Shown here piece after piece: positions 24,704 to 36,200 of a stretch of DNA of 64,000 bases. Each line of letters begins with the position of its first letter. Position 1 is the first letter of the stretch. The stretch spans positions 124,001 through 188,000 of the forward strand of contig JAKZHN010000031.1 in NCBI GenBank assembly GCA_037179335.1, given 5' to 3'. The notes below the pieces were generated by a model that did not search any database, was not told the DNA's origin, and worked only from the letters and a program-made list of their open reading frames with translations. Source of the stretch: Cyclaneusma minus (lineage: Eukaryota; Ascomycota; Leotiomycetes; Marthamycetales; Marthamycetaceae). Both the position numbers and the translations under genes were made by a program.

Positions 24704-25809
24704 CCCTATTAATTTCTAAATTTTTAAAAAGCTTATAAATTTAATAAAGGCTTATTTAAATAATAAAAACGAATACAAAAAACATATTTAATATTTTAAA
24801 TACTAAGCTATAACTTTTCTACTATTTTTATATTAAAATTAATTTAAAAACAAATAATTATATTAAAAAACAGGGCTAAAAGAATTATGATAATAAAATT
24901 TCTAATAAAAACTATCCAATTAAAAATAAATCAAATGCATTTGCAAATGCTTTAAGAATTAAGCTAATTATTAAAAATACCTTATTATATAGCATTTAAT
25001 TGATTTTGAATTTAAAAAAACAAAGCTTAAATGCCTAAAGCTTTTATTTAATTAATGATATATTATTTAGCAAAATTCTAATATTGTTTATAAAATTCAA
25101 AAATTTAACCCATATAATAAATTTATTAACGCTATTATAAATATTAAAAAATCTTAATACGCTTTTATAAAGCCTGCTAATAGCTATAAAAAAATTGTGC
25201 TAATTTTAAAAATTTAATTCTAATTTATATAAGGCTTAAAAAAGCTTTTAAAAATAAGCAATTTATAATTAACTATTGCTTTAGCAATCGCGAATAAAAT
25301 TAAAGCTATAGCTTTAATTAAAACTATTAAAATTAAAGCATTAATTAATTTTTTAATTCGCTTTAATTATTTTTATTTTTATTTTTAGCTAATTGCCATT
25401 GCTTTATTTATAATAAATCAATTTATTAATTAACCAATTACCCTTTTTTAAAGCAAATTAATAAATATCGCAATTAAAATAATATTTATTGCTTTTAAAA
25501 TAGAAATTATTTAAATAGCATATTCTATATTTTCCTAATTAAATATAAAAGTAATTTCTAAGTTTGGCTAAATAATAAAAATAAATTTAGTCTCTTTTTT
25601 AATACGTATTAAATAATATAAAATATTGGCTTTAATAATAATTCTAAATTTAGATTTTCGAATTTAAATTCAAATTAATTATATAATAGAAATCTTGCAA
25701 AATTTAAATAAATAATAGCTAATATTAATTCTGGCTATAATTTTGCAAAATATATGTTTTTTTTTATTTCTTTTATAATTAAATACGGCAAAATTAATAG
25801 ATTGAATTT

Positions 25810-27604
25810 TTTTTAAATGCTTTCTAATTAATTCGCTTTCTATATCGCCATTATTATTAATTCTTATAATTTCTTTTCCTTTTATAATTTCCGGACCGAA
25901 ATTAATGAAATTTTTATATTTACATACTATTATTTATTTATAAAATTCCAGAAAATTATACCAAATAGCAATGCTATTGGTATATTTATAGCTGGATTCC
26001 TTTAATTTCTAGCTTTTTAAAGCCTTTTTGATTTAAAGCTTAATATTGCCTAAAATAAGCATAAAATTAAACTTGGCAAAAAAACCATATTTACTATTAA
26101 TATAGCGTATATTCCTATTTCTTTTAGTATTATTAATTTTTATATCATTTTAATAATTTCTTTTATATTAATAATATTAATCGCTTAAGCATTTATTTTA
26201 ATAATTTTTTGAATATTTTATATTAAAGCAAATTTATAATATTTATTATCCGAAAATAGAATTATTCCTAGCTTTACTTTAATTTTAAAATTATATAATA
26301 AAAATCAATTTAATTTATAATTATTTAATTAAGAAAAAACTTAAATAGCTCTATTAATAATTCGGATATCCAATAATTAAAAAGCTATAAAAAATCCTTT
26401 TTTTATTTTCATTCTGCTTTTAATAAATGCATATTAGAAAAAATCTATAAATTTTACCACCAATACCAAATCCATTTAAAATTTTCTAATAAATTTAGTT
26501 TTTTTTGCAAGAATTTTTGATTTAATATAGAAATTTTAATTAACCCAATTTATATTAACAAATAAAAAAATATTTATATTATAAATATAGCAACTGCCTT
26601 TTAAATAGCCCGATTTATTAAATTTAATAGCATTAAAAATATTTGGAAAATTATTTAGCTTTATTAAATTAATATTTACCTTAGCCCATTTAACCAAATG
26701 ATCTATAATGCCAAAAATAAAATTTATAATGCGAAAATAAAAAAGAACGTTAATTTATATAAATTTCTTTTTTAATAATAATTAAAGCCTATAATAGTAT
26801 TAGTAAAATCAAATGCTATTATATTATTCTCTGCTACTTTTATAAAATAATTTAAAAAAATCTTTTTATTTTATTTAAAGAATCCGTGCTTTAAATAGCC
26901 ATTAAATTAATTAATAATATAGCTGGCCTTAATAATTTTATACCCATGTTTTTAATATTTAGCATATATTTTTGCATAATTAAATTTTTAATTCCATTAT
27001 TCATTATATTTAAAAGGGCCAAAGGTATTTATAAAGCTATAAAATAAATTTTAAAAAAATATACTAAGCGCATTATTTCAAACGCATTAGCTATAAAAAA
27101 TAATTTTAATATTATATTAATTTTAAACCTTTTGCTTTAGTTAAAAGTAATAATTTATAAAAGATATATTAAGCATTAAATTGGTCCATTTACTATAATT
27201 GCCAAAAAAAATATATTAAATATATTACAAAAAATCAAAAAAATCAAAAATACTATTATTAAACTATATTATAATAAAATAAAAATCCTATAAAATAATT
27301 TAAATAATTTAAATTATAATCCAGCTCCTTTTAAATTACCCTTTAAATCTCTTTTAATCCCAATTCAAATACTATAATTTTCAAAACAAATTGCGGACTG
27401 TTTTTCAGCTAAAAAAAAGCCAATTTTTGCCCCGCCAATTATAGCACCATTCGCAGCTCCAATTGCAATACTTTTTATAGCTTTAAATGCAATCCTATTA
27501 GCAATACCAAATACTTTAAAATCAAAGCCAATTCCCGTATCTATTAATAATAATAATTTATATCCAAAAACGCCATTTTTCCTTTCCCTAAAAAAAAGCC
27601 GCAA
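25810..27604 (-). pseudogene. Copia-like retrotransposon relic (protease and integrase traces)
   Basis: On the minus strand at 25810-25875 a readable run IIRINNNGDIESELIRKHL fits the Copia integrase motif with RSDNGGEF (the Asp now Asn), followed by a helix. Further 5', at 27365-27604, a 79-codon frame survives with LLLIDTG followed later by AIGAANGAIIGGAKIGFFL; this resembles the DTGA active site and the following glycine-rich strand of a Copia protease. The order protease then integrase on one strand is right for Copia. The reverse transcriptase should follow toward 24.7 kb but is not readable and may have been cut off by the gypsy insertion. The integrase call is moderately sure; the protease call is tentative. 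Confidence 0.42.
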
Positions 27605-28674
27605 TTATCCAAAAAATAAAAAAACTAAAAAAACTGAAAAACACTATATTTATAATAATTTAAATATTTATGTTATTTAATTTAAATATTTTAAAATTTA
27701 TATAATAAATATTAAAAATACTAAAGCTTTTTTTTTTTAGCAAAAACAGCTTCCAATTTTAAGTTTATAATTAAGCTTTAAAAATAAAAATAAATTATTA
27801 TTTTTAACAGGCTATTTAAATAATTCAATATTGCAAAAATTAAAGGTTTTTAAGTTTTCGGTATTTTTAAATTTAAAAAATACAATTCAAAAATCTATAA
27901 TAAATTTCCGAAATTTAATGCTTAAGAAATTAAAAAAAATAAAAATAAAGCAATTAAATATTTTTATAAAAAATTAAAGCTAATAATTTAAAGCTATAAT
28001 AATATTAGTAAAAAGAAATCCTTATATAATCTTTAATAATTTAATGCATTAGCCAGCAATTAATTATAGCCTTAGCTTTTTACTTTTAAAAATTTAGGAA
28101 AAAGCTTTATTTTTAAAATATTACTCAAATTTACCTATACTCGCATTTTTACCCTTAAAAAATAATTCTATATAAGCTATTTAAAAAAATCAAGCATTTT
28201 TAGTTTTTAAACACTATTATAAAAATCTTAAAGTTTTTATACAGCATTGCAAAATCCGGATTACATTAATAGATAATTTATTTCAACCATTATAAAAATA
28301 AATTATTCATAAAAACATCTATATTCAATCCCTATTTTATAATTATAAATTTTCCAAACCTTTCTTTTATTATTGACATATAAACTAATAATACCCTAAT
28401 TTTTGCAAATAATAATTGGTCTAAATTAAAAAAAGGAAAATTTAAACTAGCTTTTTTTAAGGCTAAACCAAAATAATTATTTAATAATAATGTTTTTATT
28501 TTTAACGGTTGTATTTTAATTTAAATTAATAGCCAAATATTTATAATTTAAAAAAAAGCAAAATAAAAACCTTAAGCTAATTAATTTCAAAGCCCGTAAT
28601 ATATTTTAGCAATATATTAAATAAAAAGCTAAAAAAGCTTATTTAGCTATTAATTCCCAATATTACAATACTAA

Positions 28675-28855
28675 CCTTAGGTGCCTTACGCACGCGCCCG
28701 CGCCCCAAGCCCTCTCCCGTACTAAGCACGTGATTTTAACGCTTTGCGCTAGCCTGCAAAGCTTTTGAAGCCCTGCAAGGCTGGAAATTTCCTTTTTTAG
28801 CTTATAATATCGTTTTATTTTAATTGCTGCTTTGCGTTTAAATTGCTATAATAAT
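28675..28855 (+). repeat. LTR-like repeat family X, left copy
   Basis: GC-rich islet starting ccttaggtgccttacgcac and containing aagccctctcccgt, ccctgcaaggctgg, agcttataatatcgtttta and ctgctttgcgtttaaa. The same phrases occur in the same order at 33085-33275. It keeps more C and G than its surroundings. Confidence 0.7.
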
Positions 28856-29599
28856 TTATAAGGTTTTTTTATTGGCTAATTTAATCTAAAAACATTTAAA
28901 ACAATTATAGCCTTTTATTTTATAAAAGAACAGCAGTTTAAAATTGCGCAAATTTTAAGTTTATTTTACATCCAATTTTAAATTTTATATATTTTTATCC
29001 CGAATTCTATAATTTAATAAATCCTATAATTTTTAAATTAAGAATTTTATACTATATTTTTTATACCTGCTATAACTGCTATAAATATAATAATTAAGCA
29101 ATTTAAAATTATAGGACTTTTATACCTCGAGGCCGTTTTTAAATATTTTGCCGGTAAAAAACGGGATGGTATTAATTTCGACACCGTTTTTTTTTAAAAA
29201 AAATCCTTACCAATTTTATAATTAAAAATTATACCTATTTAAAAACCTTTTTATATAATATTAATAAAATTATAAATAATTTATTTAGCCAATTAAATAG
29301 CAATAAAAAGAATTTTAAATATATATAATTAAAATTGCCAAATTTTAAAATTAGCTTATTAATATTAAAACTGTTATTTTTTATTTTAAAAATAATATTT
29401 TTTTCGGCTATTTGCGCCGCCGCGCTAAAAACTTTAAAAAGTTTACCGGAGAAAATAAAGATCCCTTAAAGCGTTAAAAGAAATTCCTAATTGGGAAATC
29501 GAAATTGCGCCGTATTTTTTAAATTAATAATGCCATTTATAATATCAATTATATATAGATTTAATTTCTTATTAAAATAATTAAAAACAAAGCTATATA

Positions 29600-29960
29600 C
29601 CAATATTATATAAGCTTTAAAAAGATTATTCTATATTTAAATAATCCTTTTAAATAGCTTTGGAAAAATATAAAAGCTTTATATAATGCCTTAATAAAAA
29701 TTTATATTATTTTAAATAAATGCAAAAAAGCTAAGAAAGCTTTAAAAAAGCTGAGAATAAAAGAGAATTAAAGCTTTATTATATTTTATTTGAAATTTAA
29801 ATTTGAGGCATAATTGGCTAATTAATTTAATAAAATAAAGATTATTGAATTGCGTAATAAAGTTTCCGATATTTTGGCCAGCCGTATTAAATATTTTAAA
29901 AAGATTTTTGCAAATAATCAATATATTAAATAGATAAAGAGTTTTTAATATATTAATAAT
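29600..29960 (+). pseudogene. Retrotransposon gag relic
   Basis: Plus-strand reading, with stops and frame changes, gives KALYNALIKIYI, CKKAKKALKKLRIKEN, then FIIFYLKFKFEA and IELRNKVSDILASRIKYF, ending YINNRIKRNYI. This matches the order of the retrotransposon gag (PF03732-type) core seen in fungal LTR elements: a short-spaced Arg/Lys helix, a FxxFxxxF block, LRxKVSxxLAxxI and a final DxRLRR-like helix. The identification rests on pattern, not on a search. Confidence 0.6.
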
Positions 29961-31180
29961 CGCATTAAAAGAAATTATATAAAAGAATTGCGGATTATAA
30001 TTAACAAGGCTTTTAAATTTAGAAAATTAAAAAAAAGGCGATAATACTAATAATAATTAATTTAAGGCCTTTATTTTAATTTCATAATTTTAAATATTAT
30101 ACCTATTGCTATTTGGGTAATTTTTAAAACTTAATAATAAAAATATTATTATAAGTATAAGTTTTGCTTTTATTATAAAAAATCAAAATATTAAAGCTAT
30201 AAATATATTAAAAAACTGGCTGCAAGTATTAAGAATATAGCCAATAGCTTTATTTTTGATAATTAATATAAAGATAATTAGCCCTAAAATTAATCTTTCT
30301 TTATATCTGGTTTTAAAAATTCTAAATTTAAATAAGGAAAATATTAAGAAAATTGGGGAGAATTTGGTGGTTAAAAAATAAAAAAATAAAAAAATAGGGC
30401 TAATATCTAATTATAATAAATAAAACAATTGGTGAAAATAGTATTTATAATGGAATTAGTTAAAATAGCATTTAAAGAAAATTAATCCCAATTTTCTTTA
30501 ATTTAAAAATCTAGAATATATTTTCCCTTTTTTTAAATTTGGCCAAAATAAATATTTCCAGCCGGGAAATAGCAATTTTCCAATTTAAATTATAGCTAAA
30601 AAATGTTAGAAAAAATGTTATTAATTAAGTTTAATATTTTTATACCTTTAAAGCTTATAAAATAAAATATTATTCCGCATTTATTTTAATAAAGCCTTAT
30701 AATTAATACTGGTTATTATTATTTTTATTTTCCAAATATATAAATTTATTTATAAAAGCCTTAATTAATAATAAATATTTTAATATTGGTTTTATTAATA
30801 AAACATTTGCCAAGATATATAAATTTTTTTATTGATTTGTTTTAATTTAGGCTATTAATTTTACTAAATAAAAAACCTGCTTTTTTAATTATTTAAATAT
30901 TAATAGCCAAAATTGCTATTTAAAATTATTTTAAAAAATAGGCCTTTTTTTATTAAAGTTTTTAAAATTATACCAATTATTTTTGGATTTCTATAATTGG
31001 AAATTTATAATCAGGTTATTAATTGGGCTAAAGAAATATTTTATTAAAAGCAGAATTATTATATTGAAAATTATTTCCCAATTAATTATTATTTAGCATT
31101 AGCGTTTTTTTAATAATATTTTTTTTTAAAAAATCTAAAAACGGGCCAATTTTTAAATCATTATGTTTTATATTTATATC

Positions 31181-31309
31181 AATATTTTTAATATTTTTAA
31201 TATTTTTAATATTTTTAATATTTTTAATATTTTTAATATTTTTAATATTTTTAATATTTTTAATATTTTTAATATTTTTAATATTTTTAATATTTTTAAT
31301 ATTTTTAAT
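31181..31309. repeat. 9-bp tandem array, unit aatattttt
   Basis: About 14 near-perfect copies of aatattttt, translated in one frame as a run of Ile-Phe-Asn. The encoded repeat is an artefact of the array and not a protein. Like the array at 24081 the unit is 9 bp, but the sequence differs. Confidence 0.92.
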
Positions 31310-33084
31310 TTCAATAATACGTTTTTTCTTTTATATTTTATTTATTATAAAAAATGTCAATTAAAAAAACATAATATATTTAAAAAAAAGCACTATTTTT
31401 AAAATCAATTAAATTCTTATTTTAAAACGGGATTTTTATTTTATAAAAAGAATTAAAGCTTATATAATATACAATAATTTTTTTAAATTCCTATACCCTG
31501 CTAGAAAAATAGCAAATAAAATCCGTATTATTATTAAAAAACTTAAAAACAATAACATTTCTGTTATTAAATACCCTTGCTCATATTTTTTAACCAATAT
31601 TGGAAATCTATTAATTAAAGCTAAATATAAAAAATATTAAAATAAATGCTATGATTAATTTCATTATATTTGCTTGCCAAAAAGGAATTTAATATATAAA
31701 AATTACTCAAAAAAAGCTGAATAATATTTTAAAATTAAAAGAATTATATATTCGGTAAAAAAAGCTTTTAAAATTACCAGATTTGGTATAAAAAAACTAT
31801 AAGCCAGAAATATTTAAATAAGCTATGCTTTTTAATTTTAAAAATACCTATTTAAAAAGCTGGAAATTGGGCTAAAATCGTTATTTTCTTTTTATTTTAA
31901 AATAAACGAATAAATTAAATAATTTAGTGCTTATTTAAAGTAGTATTCAAAAAGCTTTATATTTTTTATTTAAAATAATTGGGTAAATTAGCTATTATTA
32001 ACGAAATTTGCTTTTAATAATTAAATATTTAAAATTATAAAAATAATGCTATTTTTTACCAATTATAAATTTTACCCGTAAATAGGTATAAAGCTATTTT
32101 AGCCCTGTTTTTTAAATATAATTGCGGCTTAAAAACAAGGATTTTATAAAGCCAATATTATTTTAAATTAAATTAAATATATTTTTATTTAATTTAAAAT
32201 GCTAGTTTAATAATTAATTAATTTCTATAAATAAAATACAAATATTTATTATTTTAAACCCCCGGTTTTCAAAATAAACTATGATATTTATATTAATATT
32301 AAAAATATAAAAACCAATTATTTTATAAAAAAAGAAAATAATAAATAAGCTAATTTATAAAAAATATAAAAAATATATAAAAAAGCCTATTTTTGGATTT
32401 TTTTAATAATATAAAAAAAGAATTTATATTATATATTTTTTAAGCTAAAACCGGAAATAAAAGAGTTTTTAGGTTAAAAGAAACTTGATAAGCGAAAAAA
32501 ACAAAACTATTAAAGGCAAAATATTTAAAAAAAATGCAAAAAGTTATTAAAAAAAGGAATTTAATAGTATTTTGGATATTTATAATTAGGATATTCGTTT
32601 AAATTAAGGCTTAATATATTATATTAAATAAATAAATTATAAATTAAGCTAATAGCCGGAAATTAAGTTTTATAATTTTAAAAAGCATTTATAAAAATAA
32701 TATTAAAATTACCCGGATAAATTAGGATTTCTAGGCTTTTTTATTAAATAGGCTTTATAATATAATAAAAATATAATATAGCCTATTGCTATAATATAGG
32801 CAGTTGCCCCAATATAAAAAATTGTCCTAATATAAAATTATAACCAAATTATAACCGCATTTAAAAAAAAGAAAAAGCCTAAAAGAATGCAATATAAATA
32901 GCAAAAATAGCTATTTTTTTTTTAAAAAAAAGGGACGGTTTAGAAAAGGCATAATATTAAGTATTTTAAAAAAAGAATAATTTATTTTATAAAATCTATA
33001 AATTATGATTAAAAAGTTTTAAGAAATTTTTAATCCTATTTAAAATAAATAGCGATTCTTTTTTTATAATATCAATTTTAAATA

Positions 33085-33275
33085 CCTTAGGCACGCGCCC
33101 CAGGCACGCATTACACGCCTATGCTTTAAGCCCTTTCCCGTGCCAAGCATATAATTTTAATGCTTTATACTAGCTTATAAGGCCTTCAAAGCCTTGCAAG
33201 GCTGGAGATTTCCTTTTCTAGCTTATAATATCGTTTTACCTTCACCCCTGCTTTGCCTTTAAACTGCCGTAATAC
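33085..33275 (+). repeat. LTR-like repeat family X, right copy
   Basis: Starts taccttaggcacgcgcc and shares ccctttcccgt, ccttgcaaggctgg, agcttataatatcgtttta and ctgctttgcctttaaa with the copy at 28675. Differences are mostly transitions, plus small indels near the start. Confidence 0.7.
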
Positions 33276-36200
33276 CCAGCTAAAAGCTTTTTATATTTTT
33301 TTTATAGCAGTTAAATATCAATTTCCGGCTAAATTGGATATTAAAACCCTTAATAAATAAATTAAATAATGCATATAATATTTTAATCAAAATCTCATTT
33401 ATTTGTTAATTAATTTAATAATTGCAAAATTTTATATATTTATAAACGGGTTATTTGCCAATAATAAAGGTTTTTTTTCCTAGCTAAAATATACCATTAT
33501 ATTGGCTAATAAACATCTAAATAAAAAAACTATATATTTAGTTTTATAAATAACCTTTTTTATTAATTTTCTATTAAAAATAAAAAAAATTACTTAATCT
33601 ATTTTTTTAAATAAGCTATTTATTATAATCCAGAAAATAAATATCGGAATTGCTATTTTTACTGTTTTTTTAGCTAATCACGGACCGCTTATCGCTTTTT
33701 TAAATTCCCGTCGTTATTTATACCAATTCCTATTCCCTTTATAATATATTAATTAAATTGGGCATTATAATTAAAAAAAAGCTAATAATTGATATATTTT
33801 ATTTTTACCAAAGCTATAAATAAAAGAAGCTATAAAAAATCCGTCAAATTAACAAATAAAATAACCCTGCAACCGCAATAATTAAAACTAATTTAAATTG
33901 GTTTTTGGAAATATTTATAAATCGTAATAGCTTAATTATTAAAATAAAAAAATAAAAAAATCGCTTTAAGAATTTCCTAGCTATTGAGAAAATAAATTTA
34001 ATAAATTTAAAAGACAAGGGCTTAAACAATTTTATATATTCGAATTAAATAAGGTTTATAATACTTTTCGTTTTTTTAAAAATTGCTAATATTGCAATTA
34101 TTATAGCTATAATCGTAGCTATAGCTATAGTTTTAGCTATAATTATTATAAATAGCTTAGCTTAGCTTAATTAGCGAAAAAAAATAGCTTTAATATTGTA
34201 AAGCTTATTTTCCTTCCTTTTTAAATTTAATACAACGCTTATAATTGGATATATCCACTTTTTAGCGTATAAATCACCACCCTTAATAATCCCAATATAA
34301 ATCCCTATATAAAAAATTCAAAATAATAATTTAAGGCTATAATAATAATAGCAAAAAATTGATTTTTACTTAAATTTTAATAATTTAAAAAATTAACCAA
34401 TATTTAATGCTTGCCTTTGCCTTTTTTTTCTTTTGCTAGATATTTTCATATTATTAAAAAACATTATTTAAATTTATATTCAAGCAAAAACTAAACTTTA
34501 TTGCCAAATTTTTCTTTAAATTCCTAAGGCCCTAGCTTATTTATTTTTTAAAAATAATTTAATATAAGCTATTAAATTATTATATAATATTGCAAAATCT
34601 GGACTTTATTAATTTAAATTTTATTTTAGCCATTATATTAAAAGACTTAATATAATTATTTTCACGTATAATAATTGCTTTTTGGTTAGCGCTAAATTTA
34701 ATACCAAATGCTTTGCCTTTTTTAATATACAAATTAATAATATCCTTATTTTATCTAATTAAAAATAAACTAATTTAAAGAAAGAATTAACCAAAATTGA
34801 ATTTAAAGCTAAATTCTATATAATATTAAATGCTAATATTCCTTTGAGTTTTAATAATAAAATCTTTATATTTAAAAGAAAAATTATAATATTAAAATAA
34901 AAAAAGCAGGATAAAAAGCTAATGCCAATTAATTTTTCAAATCCTAATAGAAAAAAATTATATATTAGTCAAAAAGCTTTAATTACGTATATTATTAATA
35001 TTTGCCAATTCCAAATCGCTTGCAAAATTAATACAGCTGCCTAAATCCAGGACCTTATTATTAATAATTTTAAAGCCTTTAATAAAATTATTAAATAATA
35101 TAAAAATAACCTAATAAAAGGCTTTATTATATTAATACTAAATTTATTTTTTAAAGCCATTTATTCTTATTAATAGCTTATTTGCTAATAATAAAAATCT
35201 TTTTTCCCAATTTAATTATATTTTAATATTAGCAAATAAAAATATAAATCCTGTTAATAGCTTTAAATTACAAGGCAATTTTCTTTATTAAAGCTTTATT
35301 AAAAGTAAATATATTACCCGGAGCGCTTTAGCTAGCGAGATTTTAGCTATAATTTAAAATACTAATATAGAATATATTATTAGCTAAATTTTAAAAATAA
35401 TTATTTTAAAGCTTAATTTATTACCAATAGAAATTATAATTGCTATTAATTTTTATTTCTTTTACAATTATTTTATAAAGCTTGAAATAACTATAGAAAA
35501 AAGGCTTATAATCAACGTTTTTATTTTATACCAAAGCTATAAATATAAGGAGCTGCAAAAAATCAGATAAATTTATAGCGAAAACAATTTTACAAATTTT
35601 ATAATAAAGTTGTTTTTTAACGGAGTATTGGAAAGATTTATTAATATTAATAAGCTTATTATCCGTATAAAAAATAGGTAAAATAAAAAAAAGGTATTTT
35701 TATAAAAAAGAAAACGGATTGGCGATTTTTGAATTTTTTATTTATTTATTATTTTATTTTATATTATATAGCGGCTTTTAATATCGCTTTTATAAAATTA
35801 TTTGTTTTTTTATATATAGACTAAAAAAAGAATTTAAAGCTATTTATTTGCAAAAATAAAGAGTCCCCAATATTTAATTATAGCGAGTAAATAGCTATAT
35901 AAAATAAAAATGGCGTAAACCGGTATTTTAAGCACCAGCTTACGCCAAAAGCCGATAATATTTTTATTGCTTACAAAAAAAGCTTTTTTCTCCTTTATAT
36001 TTAAATACACCACTATTACCACCCCCAACGCTAGCTAGCTCTACATGATCCCGTTGAACCAATATATATATATTTAGCGAAAATAATATTCTTAATAATA
36101 TCGTGCCAATTATATATTAAAAATATAAAAATTTGCCACCCAAAAGATTTTTTAAAAAATTGGTTTCTTTTATTAAATAATAAATAATATTAATAAGGCT

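Larger units (their letters stand above)
28675..33275 (+). mobile_element. Gag-bearing LTR element relic between two family-X repeats
   Basis: Two direct repeats (28675-28855 and 33085-33275) enclose 4.2 kb in which a plus-strand gag-like coding relic is visible at about 29600-29960. I could read no reverse transcriptase or integrase inside, so this may be a non-autonomous, deleted or rearranged element. The 9-bp array at 31181-31309 lies within it. Confidence 0.5.

Noticed and set aside
31163..31402. 79-codon frame of repeated Ile-Phe-Asn
   Set aside because: It is the translation of a 9-bp AT microsatellite inside a RIP-decayed element, not a protein.
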